Source of the DNA: Hymenopellis radicata
Lineage: Eukaryota > Basidiomycota > Agaricomycetes > Agaricales > Physalacriaceae
Assembly: GCA_015501595.1 (NCBI GenBank)
Contig: JADNRX010000139.1
Coordinates: forward strand, 62,001 to 126,000
DNA: 64,000 nucleotides
Direction: 5' to 3'
Positions 19,630 to 31,714 of this stretch are shown one piece after another. A program made the position numbers and the translations under genes. Numbering within the stretch: position 1 is the stretch's first letter; each line of letters begins with the position of its first letter. The notes beneath the pieces are model-generated. The model was not told the origin of the DNA. It saw nothing but the letters and a program-made list of their open reading frames with translations, and did no database searches.

Positions 19630-22333
19630 TTACGCGACATAAGCAAAGGTGTCTTTCTGTCCATCGACACGTTCCATATACTCCTTCTCTAGTAGTGTCT
19701 CTATCGCCTTTTAAGAAAGTCAGACGATGTTCGCAAGGCGTAAAGGATGACGTGTACCTTCTTGATGTCCGGGATTTTGGGAGCAAAGCGCTGAGAGATC
19801 TGGGAAATGACCTCCTGGATGAGGGCCTGGTTCTTCATCGTCTTGCGCGCCTTCATAATGCTGACCAACAACGTGAGCAGTCTCGTCATGAAAGATGGGA
19901 AGGAACCCGTACCGAACGATGGTAGCCTGGATAACATATTTCCTGTCCTCGTCGACGGCCTTAAGAACGTCGGAAGACTCGGCTTTGACTTCAGCCTTGA
20001 TCGGCTGGTTGAGGTTGACACGGATCTTCTTCGACTTGAATCCTGTTGAGACATCGTGAGTATCGTCCCAGACGACGGAACATACTGCATACCTGGGTTC
20101 AGGTCGTACTGATCCTTCTCATCGTTGACGAGGATCTTTGCTTTGACCAAGAGCGCCAACACCTGCGACAAGATATCCTGGCTGATAGCTGTCGCCGCCA
20201 CTAATTCGTCCATCGACAATGTGTCATGTCTGTTGTACTGCACCAACACCGACATCTGATACGCGCTCGTCATCAGTATGTACTTTTGGTTCAGATAATT
20301 CGTCCGCAGCTCGTTCTTCGAGTAGTTCCACAGCCAAGTCAACTTACGTCCAGAATGCTTGCTCTGGTAGTACTTCTGGAATCTCTCGTACGTGCTGATG
20401 ATCTCGATAGGAATGGTAAAGTCGTGGTTTGGCGGATTCAGCGGCCAGAAGTTGGTGCCGAGGACCATGATGCTGAAATTGATTTCCATGTCGGTGTGGT
20501 TCTGTTCCATACGCTCCTTGAAGGAGTCTGTGAGATCCTTGCTCAAGCTCATATCTGTGAAACAAAATTGAGAGCGGGCGGATAACGAAAATAAAGAACG
20601 TACCGGTGAACATGCGCTGCAGCTTGTTCGTATACTCGAAACCACAAGCTTCCTTCAACTTGGAGATCATGCTCGCCTCCGCTTCGTCCGACGCAGATAC
20701 ACCGTGAATCAAACGCTTCGACAACTTGGTGGTGTAGAATGTCTGGAACACGTCCTTATCCTCCAAGTACTTGAAAAGAATCATCTAGGGAAGGAATGAG
20801 AAAAAAGCCATCGAAAATTAAAGAACAACGTACAACACGGTTAAGAGCACCCTCCAAATCTTCCTCCTCTGCCATCTTGTTCGTTTTCCGAAGTAACATA
20901 TCCGCGTGTTTGGCGATAAGTTCAGGAGATTTCGTCGATGACGATCCCGTCGCACCGTTACGGTTAACGAACTCTCGGCAGGCCTTGTCCAAGCTCGCTG
21001 CGAAACCAGCTTCACTTTTGAAGCTCCGCGTAACCGTCTCCGAGTTCTTGCGATGCACCTCTAGCAAAGCATCGACGTAGACCTTGGGGTCAAGGGAATC
21101 AATGGCAACGCCCTCCCCGGCAATCTTGGATACGGCGGACAGACCAGCCTGCTTGACGTGACCCTCAAATCTCTTCCTCAACGGCTCCAAACCGTCAGGG
21201 ATGCGCGCGAGAAGAGCATACATGCGCTGTAGATCTTCGTCTTGGTCGTAGTCGAGCAGCTTCTGGAAGCTGTCCTGCATCAACTGAGCGTGCTGGCGGA
21301 TGAGAACATCTTCACATTTGGCGATCAACTCCTTGCGCGTCTTTGTGTGAAGATAACGCTCTACACGATCCTCCTCCTCCCTCAGCCGCTCCTCTGCCTT
21401 CTTCAGATACTCGGACACGGTGTTCTCGGCAAGGAAAGCCTCTGACTCCTTTTTGTAGTAGAGCTCGGTCGCCTGGATAAAGGGAGTCTCAAAGTGTTCC
21501 TTGTAGACGTCGAGGCATTCCTTGTTGGGATCGGTATTGTCGAGACCTAGAGACACGAACGAGAGTACGACCTTCTTGACAAGACCCTGGTCTATCACGT
21601 CTCCGTTCCGCTGGCGTTCGATCAGACGCAGGACGGCACCGGCGAGTTTCGCATTGTCTTTCTGAATATGCACAAAAAATTGTGATTTCCATTGCGCTAG
21701 AGCGAGCTGGTGGAGAAGATAAGGCGTCAAAACGAGATGAGTTTTTTGAGGCTACTGACCGTGTAGACCTGGTAAATGTCCTTTTTCCCTTCGTCTCGTT
21801 CTCGTTTCACCCAGTAGCGGTTAAGGTACGTGAAAAGGCGGTTGAGGTAGTTGGCACCAGTTGTATAGCGGGTCCATTCAGCGGCGTAGTACCGTAAAAG
21901 TTCCTCGTCCTGCAACGAGGCGGCAGCCTGATGGCCGATAAATGATACGCCACCAGAGACGACCAACACGGTCTTACCTGCTTCATCGGCACGAAATGTA
22001 TCGTGAAATATTCCGTTAGCTTGTGGTAGAGATCGGATCCTACAAGATTGGCCCCTGCTGTTAAGGTGGTTAGCGCCGTCTCGTGCGCGCAATATGGCAC
22101 GTACCGCGGTTGGCGTCGGGTTTGGCGCCAATGCCAGTCATCTTGGTCGACGTGCAGTAGTTATACACTGCCGTGTACAGATTGGTGTAGTTGGGAAAGG
22201 TCAAACCAGCCTCGAGATTGGTCATGATATGGTCGACACCGGGGCTCAAAAAGGCCCATGTTTCGGTGAGGTCCGCCGTGCGAGGCGGGACCTTGGAGAA
22301 TTTGTCAGTCGAGGAAGAGGCAGCGGCCGACAT
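19630..22333 (-). CDS. cul1: Cullin-1, scaffold of SCF ubiquitin ligases
   Basis: Multi-exon gene starting [20 protein letters not shown]. The N-terminal cullin repeats follow ([30 protein letters not shown]), with [20 protein letters not shown] and [19 protein letters not shown] in the second. The cullin homology domain is complete: [61 protein letters not shown] and [17 protein letters not shown]. The neddylation site appears as [13 protein letters not shown] across an intron, and the last exon ends [19 protein letters not shown], the classical cullin C-terminus. Binding to SKP1/F-box at the N-terminus and RBX1 at the C-terminus is established for the family. It lies near several F-box genes in this window. 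Confidence 0.92.
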
Positions 22334-22783
22334 CGTCGTCGAGGAAGGTCGTGGTCGGAGTCAAGAGAACGAAATCCGGATGGTAGGGCGCGGCACCGCC
22401 ACTACACGTCATGTGACAGTGACCAAACAAGCTGATGCTGAAACTGACAGCCAGACAAATGCAACGCTGCTACGCGACGCATCACTAGGGATATTGAGAT
22501 CTGATAGACCGTGTCTTATACCATTGCACCTTCGCGCCTGTCTCCAATGCCACCCGCCATCCTTACCCAGCTGTTTCCCATCCCCCCAGGCCATCAAGCT
22601 GATTTCTCATGTTTTCGTTAATTGATAAACTCGATTGGACGATTTTCGTCTATTCAAGTGATTCTGGGACATTTGTGTAACCAGTCGAAAGTGTAACTGG
22701 TGCGCCCGCTAAGTTGTTTTTCAAGCGCGATCGAGCACCTGACGGAGATCGCCAACGGGCGAGTCTACTATCAACTCTGAAGC
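22334..22783. promoter_or_regulatory. Divergent promoter region, cullin-1 and PD-(D/E)XK-like gene
   Basis: 450 bp between two start codons pointing away from each other. No other gene is seen. I cannot name specific factor sites. Confidence 0.4.
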
Positions 22784-24143
22784 ATGGCGAAGAAATCTGG
22801 GCTGAATGACGAACTTACGGTGGCCTACGACGCTCTTATCGCTCTGAGGGACACACTCACTTTCGAAGAGGTGGATGAAGGAGCATCAGTCTCAGAGGCG
22901 GGTGACGAGGAACGAGTCGTGCGATCGCTGGAAACGGTGTTGCTCTGGATGAGCAAGAAGCTAGAGCAACCACAGTCAGAAGCCCCTCTTGTCTCCTTGC
23001 CATCTCATCTCCCCACTCAGCCCTACAACTGTCTTGTTGCCGACCCAGACCTCTTGAGGAAATCCCTGCATCTCGCAGAATGCGGCGGCGGCATGCTCGC
23101 TGCAAAAGATGACAAGCCGCGTGTCCAAGCCAGCGGTGCTGTCCAGCCGAGGCACATCTGGTCCTCGAAGAATCTTCACAGTCACTTGACCCGGCTCGAA
23201 CAGTCCGTTCCACAGGTGGGTTTGCGTCTGTCATCAAGGAGGAGACTCTTTGCTCATGTCTATGTCTTCGTAGGTAGAGGGCTCTGCTCGGTCTTGGATC
23301 GATGCATTCTTTTTCCGAGCTTCGGCTATGGTCGGTGAAGGAAAGCGCATGATCTTGAATATAGAGCACCCCATTCCGCACACAACTTGCCGTCCAACAG
23401 CCATGACGATTTTGGCTGGGCAGGTTGACTACTCTGCTTTCGTCGCTAATGATCATATTGCTCGTGTGTAAAACGTTGGTTCGGCTACGTGTTCACTCAC
23501 TGTAATCTTCGCACAGGGAGCATAATGGACGATGCACGAATGATGTCCGTGTGTCAGTTGATCAAGGGGGAGCATGCTGCTGCTGGTCAGTGGAGTGACT
23601 AGTATGGATGACTTGCTGGCTTACGCTCGTGGCTCAAGGGACACGGGAATCAACTACCGCACGGCTACTGCCATCGGGATTCTTCGTTGTCGAAGCGAAG
23701 CCTACAGATGCTAGGCCTAGACTCATGGATCATATATCGCAAGCGGTCTCTGAGCTGTATGCGTGCGCCACTCTCCTGCAGTAAGCATGGGTCGATTCGG
23801 TTCAACTTCTTGCATTTGGTACTACTCAACCTCTGCAGTCAGAAATTTCTGCGTGGGGCCTTGACAAACGGACATGACTGGGTCTTCATCATCGTCCGCC
23901 TCAACGAAGACGCCCCTGGAGGGAGATTCAAGCGATCTGGTTCCCTGACTCTCCGGCTTGACAAGGAAGGCCGGGCGGTGACCAAGTATTCAGCAGATCG
24001 AATCGCTGCTATTTTATCATATTGGGTGAGTTCAAGACCCGACACGAACCGCTGTTTGGACTCATCCTTTTCGATAGATTGAGCATAGCTTTGAGGATGT
24101 TGGCGCCGGTGACTGGTTTGAACCTTTTAGTTGGGAGACTTAG
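22784..24143 (+). CDS. Basidiomycete protein with PD-(D/E)XK nuclease-like core
   Basis: Starts MAKKSGLNDELTVAYDAL and can be assembled from about six exons with good donor and acceptor sites. Exon 2 holds EGKRMILNIEHPIPHTTC and AGQVDYSAFVANDHIA. Exon 4 gives LLPSGFFVVEAKPTDARP, then MDHISQAVSELYACATLLQ. Exon 5 gives LRGALTNGHDWVFIIVRLN. The last exon ends IEHSFEDVGAGDWFEPFSW. The hydrophobic strand ending in E-x-K (VVEAK) after acidic residues fits the PD-(D/E)XK fold; expanded families of this look occur in Agaricomycetes. No experimental function is known to me. The intron-exon structure is my reconstruction. Confidence 0.55.
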
Positions 24144-24987
24144 TGTCTAGATGTTTCAATCAGCGTATTGCTTTTATTGACATGACAAGGCTTTATGCTC
24201 CGCTAAGTTTGACATCCGCTGAGCCTTCTTTACCTTGCTTGTTGTTGTTCAAGCCATTGAGCGACTCGCGGCGATTCTCTTTTTTGTGCACGATTATCTG
24301 ATGCTTGCTTTTTGGCGCTTCAGCAACTTGAAAGGTTATCGCTTCACGCCACCGCGAAATGAGTCCCGCCAGAACATCCGTCAAAGTCGAGCCCAGTGAT
24401 TTGCTCCTTGCAAGATACCCTACATCTTCCACCCATGTTACGGCGGCCAGCAGCGAACTAGGTCACGAGCTCTCGGTCCGAGACAGGAGTCCCTCCTCTA
24501 CGTCTGTCACCAACGACCATGACGCTCGCAGAATTGACGACCAACTTTAGACTCGACACCAGTCGCTTCACCAAGCCGATCGGATCGTTGGCGAAGCGAC
24601 TGGAACATTTCGAGCCCTTTTTGGCAGGGCGACTATTGTTCATCTAGCTAATGCGGCGTTGCCAGCGCTTGCGAGCACGTTTTCGAAGGCTTTGTCCTCA
24701 GTCCGTGGCCCGATGCCTGGGTGAATCATCCCGTCATTGATGAGACTCCCAAACCTAACGATCCTAGTCGACAATGAGACTGCAGCGTATTAAAGGTGGT
24801 CATGGGGTTGGAGGGTTTGTCCATATTATTGTCCGCCGTGATAGCGACTACGGGGAGGAGAGGTTGTGGTATCTAGCAAGCTCATGGCGACGTTGCCGAG
24901 CCTTATATAATGTGGTTGAGCCGCACGATCTGTTGTTTTGATACTGTTGTCGCAATTTGTCTGTATCTGTATAGCAGTACACTCGGT
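24144..24987. other. Flank left of the large transposon, no gene supported
   Basis: Only short open frames on both strands, none with recognisable similarity. I looked for the missing 5' half of the nitroreductase fragment found on the other side of the transposon and did not see it. Confidence 0.4.
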
Positions 24988-25687
24988 TATGAGTCCCAAA
25001 AGTGGACAATATTATTTCCGCACATTCCCTAGAGGTGTTATAACCTTGCTCCAAGTAGCCGTTCCGAAGTTTCGAATCAAAAGGTCTTGAAATGTTCGGA
25101 AAGCGTGAAATGTTCGGGGAAAGCGTGAAATGTTCGGGAATTTCAGAAAAACCCGAACATGTGTGTAGATTTCCGAACACTTTAGCATAAAAATGACTCG
25201 AAACGCACTCAGATGTTCGGAAATCGGTCGTAATGTTCGGCACAGATCGCGAATGTTCGGAATTCTTCGGCTTTCCGAACATCTACCCAAGAATTCCGAA
25301 CATCTAGTGTGCTGAAGCATGACGGTCAATGTTCAGCACAACAGCCACTTGGAGAAGAGTTTTGTGCTATTCTCTGGAAAGAGCGGGGGTGTTTTAGAGG
25401 TGCTTGGGGTCCATTCCTCTGCCGTGACTGCCGTGGGCGCCGCATTGAAGCCGCGTCAGGCCGCAACCGGCAGGGGGGTTGGCACAGTGTACCACTAAGC
25501 GTGAGCAGTGACGAAGTGTGGCGCTCTGGCTCAGGCTCTGATTACTTATACTGATTGAGTAGCAGTGTAGAGTAGACAAGGTATAGAAGTACTACTCAGT
25601 ATAGTCGTCATTCCAATACCGCTCGAGGTCCTGACGTGTACGCATAGTGTGTGCTAACTGCCGCGCACGAACAACATTCTTCTTTGG
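24988..25687 (+). repeat. Left terminal inverted repeat
   Basis: 700 bp, nearly identical to the reverse complement of 41515-42215. It contains the 3' end of the dioxygenase-like gene (stop at 25592) and nine copies of an 8-bp motif, ATGTTCGG or its complement, between 25092 and 25303. Confidence 0.9.
25092..25303. repeat. ATGTTCGG motif cluster in left TIR (9 exact copies)
   Basis: Exact copies start at 25092, 25110, 25130, 25213, 25233 and 25253, and in the opposite orientation at 25153, 25275 and 25296. One single-base variant (CCGAACAC) is at 25173. Clustered subterminal motifs in both orientations are typical transposase-binding arrays. Confidence 0.85.
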
Positions 25688-28600
25688 CGCAGTCTTGTGC
25701 CTTCCTGTGCTCACGCGTGTAGGAACACCAATAGATGTACCAGTGCGAGCACGCGCGCTGTGTCTTGGAGCCGGAGCCGGAGCCTGTCCTTCTGGCCACT
25801 GTTCATCATCATCTGAGTCGCTAACCACTTCGATTTCGATCTCACTCTCGCCATCACCCTCCTGAGGCTGAAAAGGGTGGCTTGAAGGCAGCATAGTGCC
25901 ATGCGGATCTTTGCTGCTGAACGACCTGTAAATCAACTAATCGTTAGCCTATGCATAAATTGGTAGTAAAGATACAAACCATAATGTGTTGCCTTCCGTA
26001 GCAATCCAGTACTTCCACAAAGGCTGGCAGAACCCAAATTCATCGTACTTGCGATCAGCAACCCAGGTCTCCTGACAACACAAACCGGGTCCAATATCAT
26101 GATCAGGATGAATGGGCGCACAATAACCTTGACATGCGTATAGGTTATGACCCATGGCGCCCAGCCGATCACAGTCGGCTACGTCTTCCTTCATCTGGCG
26201 TGCAAGCGGTGGACAAGCATATGAAGCAGGTTCTTCCATAAAGAGCGCATCCTGAGGTAACACTGAGTATTTCGTAGCATATGAATTGTTAAACTTACGA
26301 TAGCATTCTCGAAATTCAATACGACACCACGAGGTGTATGCGCTGTCTGAGAGGTATAAAAACCATATGCATCTCCTGGGCCGCCCCCGGATGGCAGACG
26401 TCCGCCACCAGCATCCATAAGCCCAGTATGATGATGTTCAAACTTTTTGCCTCGGCGAATGGGCGCCATATCTATATCTCAAACATTAGTATCACAAATA
26501 TTGAATAGGGTCTAAAGCCTACGACTAAGATCCTTTCCGTGCTCGCGCATTGTGCCCAACATATCAGGTGGAAGCATGTTAAAGAAGACAAAGTCCAACT
26601 AGAAGTTGATGAGAACATATACAGATAAAGTGCAGTTTACGTACTGGCATTCGAGTGATAACACGTCCTGTCTTGTCCTGAAATTGAATAGTTCGCTTAT
26701 TCCTAATATCGTCCTCCGTTGGCTCAGGGCTCTCGGCATCTACCAGAACAATAATATGCTGTTTACAGCGCTTCACAATATCGGGGTCCTTTCGAATGGC
26801 TTGCATGTTAAGATCGTGCAGATTATGAACTTTTGTTGTAGTCGCCACCTGTAAACCATTAGCCGAGAACTGAAAAGTCTGAGACACATCCACATACTGT
26901 TTCGCCGGGCATTAAGCAATCCTCTAGAGGATGCAAACTGATACCGTCACCTTCCGCAAGTCCAACTGCCTTCAAATCCTGTTTTTCAACATACCGAACC
27001 TGGGAACAGTGTTGATCTACAGGAAGGGTAGCGCAATGCCTGCACGAAAGGTATTGATGCGGCAGGTTAGCATCATTACCATGCTCCAGCCGATATTGGG
27101 CAAGAAGCACTGCACGCTGAGCCTGGAGACTATTAGCAGAAAGAAACTAAGAAGAATAGAAGTAGACGAACATCTGAAGGCCGTCTCTCCTTATAATACT
27201 CATTTAACCTTGATTTCAGCTTCTTGTAGAGCATCGTCTCGCGAATAATGACATGAAACATATGGCTCTCGAGATCAGGTGACGCCTGACTACCTACAGT
27301 CTTGCGTGTCCACAGCGTTTGGAGCTCCCCTGATAATTTGTCGTAGAGCGTCTTGAGATTCAGATGAGCATCCTGAACATCATAACCCAACACCTGTAGA
27401 TTCGGTCCCAGCCAGTAGTTCCATGCTCGCTTGAAGTTTGGGAGATTCAAGAGGAAAAATATACAGTCAGGAGAGGATGTTGTCGGTATAAGGGTAGGAA
27501 GGTCATGCAGCGCATTAAACAGTTCCGTAAAGTCATGTCGTGTAAGTGCACCTTGAGGACACTACACAGTTTATGTGAGCTACAGAGCATTTACGCAGCA
27601 TAGACATACCTCAGATAGCGGCCGTTTGCTTGAGATAAAGATATCAACTTGCTCTATCCACAGTTCGCTAATGCCAGTCGGAACCCACGAGTATAGGATA
27701 TGTGCTAGGGTTATTTTAAGGCCCTGTAGACGGATCAGACGTGATGTTATCGGATCCCCATGCTTCTGTTCATATTCAGAGGTGGAGATATACATGACGC
27801 GGCAGGCGAGACCTGACGTCTAGAAAGAGAGAGCCAAGAGTTATACACTTCCTAAAGATATAGAAGATCACCTACCCGTACAGCACTAGCCCATTCCTTG
27901 GTCCACGACAGGTCCTTGCGAACGGCCTTCATGTCGGCCAGGAGAAACGCCATTGCCTGGCGTTTAGCAGGAAGCAAGTCCTTCTTAGTACTTTCAGGCG
28001 CTCCGGTCTTGCCTCGTGCCACAATATACGTTGCATCGAGGGCATCGGCTATTGCCTGGTGAGACATTGGCTGAGATACTGTTAGAACAACATTCCCTGA
28101 GCGCATTCTATACATACCGCGCCACATCCAGGCATGATAGCCTCCAAAATATCCGTCCATTTCCGACAGCGCTCCTCTGGAGATGCCTTTGGGTCGGGAA
28201 GAAAGTCGGTCACCGACTTTGGCTGCTTCGGCATGGACTTTGTAGGGAATCCATCGAGGCGCCCTTCGACAGGGACACCTAGGTTGTAGTCCGAATCGTG
28301 TTCGTCCCACTGTTCCTGACCGACGGGGGTGCCCTCAAACGCATCGAGAGCGTCTGAGGTCTCGAACACATTTCGCTGGCATTGGGATTGTTGTAGAATG
28401 ATAGAGTGCTGAACATATAGGTCAGTTCAAGCATATTCTATACTCAACTCTTACTCTTACATTTCGAAAAACCAAGGCCTGTGCACACTCAGCAGTCTCT
28501 TGGATATCCTCGTCCGATAACTTGCATTGATGAACATCATAGTAGAAATCGAACGCATCTTCAAAGAAGCACCCTTCAATGTTTGCCTTGCGCGGGAGGC

Positions 28601-28860
28601 AAAGTGCTTCCCAAAACCAATCGATCAAAGCTTTAGTCTACATAGAATCTGTGAGTACAAAACAATCTCCAGTATTCCAGACGCACTTTGATCTTATCGG
28701 CGCCCCAGAGATTGCTGATCCGCGTGTGTTGGGATCACATTAATCTTTCATTCGTGCTGTCGACGCCAATCGCCTCCGGGATTTCCTCAAGGCAGCGGGG
28801 AAGCGAAGGTAGAGGCAGCCTAGGGCGCCGCACGAATATTTCCTTATCCGCGCGTGGCAT
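25592..28860 (-). CDS. Multi-exon transposon gene with putative Fe(II)/2-oxoglutarate dioxygenase-like C-terminus
   Basis: Begins MPRADKEIFVRRPRLPLP and continues over about ten exons: KALIDWFWEALCLPRKANI, MPKQPKSVTDFLPDPKASP, MSHQAIADALDATYIVARG, KITLAHILYSWVPTGISEL, FKRAWNYWLGPNLQVLGYD, FQFSANGLQVATTTKVHNL. The C-terminal exons read GFYTSQTAHTPRGVVLNFEN, then CQGYCAPIHPDHDIGPGLC, WKYWIATEGNTLW and DPHGTMLPS. The HPD (HxD) followed about 55 residues later by a conserved H fits the metal triad of a double-stranded beta-helix dioxygenase, and TET/JBP-type dioxygenases are known cargo of basidiomycete transposons; the assignment is inference. The extreme C-terminus is acidic, then basic, and lies in the TIR. 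Exon 1 has an in-frame TGA near 28736, and one frame break may exist near 26905, so this copy may be inactive. Confidence 0.5.
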
Positions 28861-29049
28861 AGTCAGAAAATAAAATCCAAGAACAGATGCGCGACGTCGT
28901 GGTTTAGATGCAAGCCATGTGTGGGGAGGTCGCGATCGATCACTTCAAACTTGCCTTCACTCCATCACCACCATACCGTCCTTCGCTTTTCCTCATTATT
29001 TCTCTTTTTGGCATCTCCTCCTTCTCCAACCTCCATACGGCTTACAGCA

Positions 29050-29560
29050 GCCATTGAGCGATTTTTCGATATTGTTTGGCGCCAGCGACGGGACTTTGAT
29101 GATGCCAGCGATGGAACATTGACACACCTTTCTGGTCAGGCGGAGAAGGCGGCCAACATTCTTGACAGCTTCCTCGGTGCGTCGTATACAAATTGGCATC
29201 AAGTTCAATTCTAACATTTCCCCCCAGCCTACGCAGAACGACCGGAATCAGCACTTAACGTTATCCCCAAAGCCGTGCTGCAAAGAGCTTCCAATTCCCA
29301 AAGGTTACAATCCCCCAATCTGCCATCTTCCAAGTGCTCAAAGCCGGATTCGTGTTCTCCAGCAAAGCCAGTTCTGGAATCGTCATCGCGCCCATCCTGA
29401 TGGATCCTAGAGCGCCCCGTCATGCATCGCCACCAACAGGCTCGGCTGGGCCACCAGATCGGCGCGGACATCACCAATTTCGTCGTCATGCTCAACAGCG
29501 AGGACGGCGCGTTCTCCCTGGGCGGCGTTCTCAACATGATCACCATTACCTCCTCTAACG
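29050..29560 (+). pseudogene. Decayed SYLF-domain (Ysc84/SH3YL1-type) gene
   Basis: Fragments in different frames match the start and middle of a SYLF domain in order: LSGQAEKAANILDSFL, then after a plausible intron ERPESALNVIPKAVLQRA, then VLKAGFVFSSKASSGIVIA in another frame, then HQIGADITNFVVMLNSEDG. In the family these read as AKILxSF, VIPxxVLxxAKG, LKAGFLFSGRAGSGIVIARL and GGQIGADxTDFVxxLN. The SYLF domain binds phosphoinositides in endocytosis. Frame changes and the missing C-terminal part show that it is not functional. Confidence 0.7.
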
Positions 29561-30339
29561 CTTTCGATATCCCGCGACTAGTAGTCCTCGACTCTATACA
29601 TCTCTTCGTTAACCATCGACACAGGCGGGCGTCTCACTCGACTCTGGTAAGTCGGTCTTGCATCGTTTCCATCGATTTCTTCGCTAATTTGATGTCCTTC
29701 AGCGCTCTTTTACTTACCGGCGCTCTGGATTTCGACCCCGACCTCAACGGTAAACGTTCAACGTCAGTTGACCTCGTTTACTGCTTACTGTCACTTATCA
29801 AATCTTCACGCAGTTCTCGCGTTGTCGGGCTGTCATAGCGACGCCTCGATGTGCTGGAGCACGACTCGCTGTTCCAAATGTCAGTGTTGAGAACATCAAC
29901 GTAAGTCGGTTTCTTCCGCATCTTACCCAGTTTCTAACTGACCTTCAGCTGTCGTTTATACGTCTCTTAGCGCGCCAGCGTCCACGTATCCCGCTGGCTT
30001 TGAACCTGGATCACGACTTCCGATTCGCATTTCAAGAACACTTCAACGTCTCCCGGGCAGTATTGATACCGAGGTACGTCGCGTTCTTCTTTTCAACTCT
30101 GGCATCCTATTTGATGCTTTTTTTAGTCCAAATTCTTGGACCCCAGACGCCCGGTCGGCGAGGCCGCCTCTTGCTGGGATACCCTCATCAACTCATCTGC
30201 AGCCTTGCTGCACCACCCTCACGGTATCTCTCGCTGACTTCCCCGTGTCGTGTTCCCGGTATGTTTGACTCCTTTTATGACTAGCATCTCTGACATGCCT
30301 TTCAGTCTCATTTCCTGGATCCAGAAGCCTGGCTTGCGA

Positions 30340-30660
30340 GGCCGCCACTTGGAGCTCGTTCACCTCGCCGAGCAAGCTCGCAAAGTCGACCCAAGGCGCG
30401 TTCCTTTCAAGCGCCTGAACAAGCAGTCCTTCAAGCGCCTGTCTCCTGCGCCGATGCTCGACTCTTGCTAACAATGCTTTCGTCAATGTTGAAGCATCAA
30501 GGCGGGTCAAGCATCGTCACGGACGATCGACAAAGCGGCGTCCGTAGCTATGGCACTTCCAAGGTAAAGTTTTCTATTTTCTATAACGGTCGTTGCTCAT
30601 TCGCCCCTCTAGTACGTTACGAATGGAACGTTCTCCGATTCATATGCTCCGACTCCATTG
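30340..30660 (+). repeat. Internal repeat unit A
   Basis: First of three diverged copies. Landmarks in order: ctcgcaaagtcgacccaagg, cgatgctcgactcttgctaa, catcgtcacggacgatcgac, then ggtaaagttttctattttct and a tctag acceptor-like site followed by tacgttacgaatggaacg. Confidence 0.7.
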
Positions 30661-31714
30661 ACGTCGCCATCTGGACACTCTGCTGGGGACAACACCGTTG
30701 AAATCTCGTTCCTCGAAGACAACATGGCGTCACGCGGTGTTGAGACGTCTTTCAGCATGGATTGGTCTTCCCTTCACATTGGAGGCACCTCCATCTCCGT
30801 CGGGTGACTAGGGGCCATTCAGTCGATTCTCCACCCCCAGGTCCGAAGACTTATCATAAGTTTGGTCGAGGTATACATTCGCTATCTCACACTGCTCTGC
30901 ATACGACACACTTTCCTCGCGTCTTTGATGGTCACACGAGCATGTGTCTTTACTTCTGACGGCCACCTTCATATCCTCGCTAACTCCCTCCGCCCCTGTC
31001 GACATTGTCCTTGGACACTATTGTTCATGGCCATTAAACACTCCTCGTCATGTTCGACTTACGCTCACCGATGGCGTCAGCTTGGGATTCAACAACCGCC
31101 GTCATGTTCGACTTGATGCGATCCTTGCGATGCCGCGGCGTTGCCTCAAGACCGTCCCATCCTTCTAGTACTTCCGCCTTGCATCAAGGTCATCTTCGCG
31201 CAATGTCCTTGACATCGTTAGACTTGAGGCTTGTCTTCGACAAGTAAGTTTGTTCTTTCTTGAAACATGTTGAACTCGTGCTCAGTAATTTCTAGAATAG
31301 CGGATCCTTCTGCCGTCGTCTTCTCCATTCTCGCGACCGACAATTGTTATCAGCGCCACCGAACCTGGCGTCGCCTGAGCCGTTGCACTACATTTGGGAG
31401 AAATACTCAACTACCATCTCCAACAACCCCATCGACTTTCCACATCTCCCCTCTTTCCTCCCATGCCATCTTGCATATTACCAGCACGTTCTTCCCCGGT
31501 CAGGCTCAAATCTCGAAACCGATCTGTTCGCAAGTCGCGCACATCAGCATCAGCTCCTCCCCAAATATTCCCTCCTTCATCTCCCAACCAAATATTGCTC
31601 TTTTCCGTCGTCGTCCTTGTGGTTGATGTAGTTGCGCCTCTCGAAAAAGGCCGTCCGACGCTTCATTCGAGGCAAACCGCAATTGGGCGATAGAATCGTT
31701 CCTGGGACTCAAGG

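Noticed and set aside
24193..24643. Small genes in the left flank of the transposon
   Set aside because: Competing short frames on both strands, none with splice logic or recognisable similarity.
24988..25303. Clustered short repeats as a CRISPR array or origin
   Set aside because: The 8-bp words are in both orientations with irregular spacing and are mirrored at the other transposon end; a transposase-binding array explains them better, and the genome is eukaryotic.
25592..28860. KDZ transposase for the minus-strand transposon gene
   Set aside because: I found none of the usual KDZ core motifs and the element already has a DDE integrase; kept as unidentified with dioxygenase-like C-terminus.
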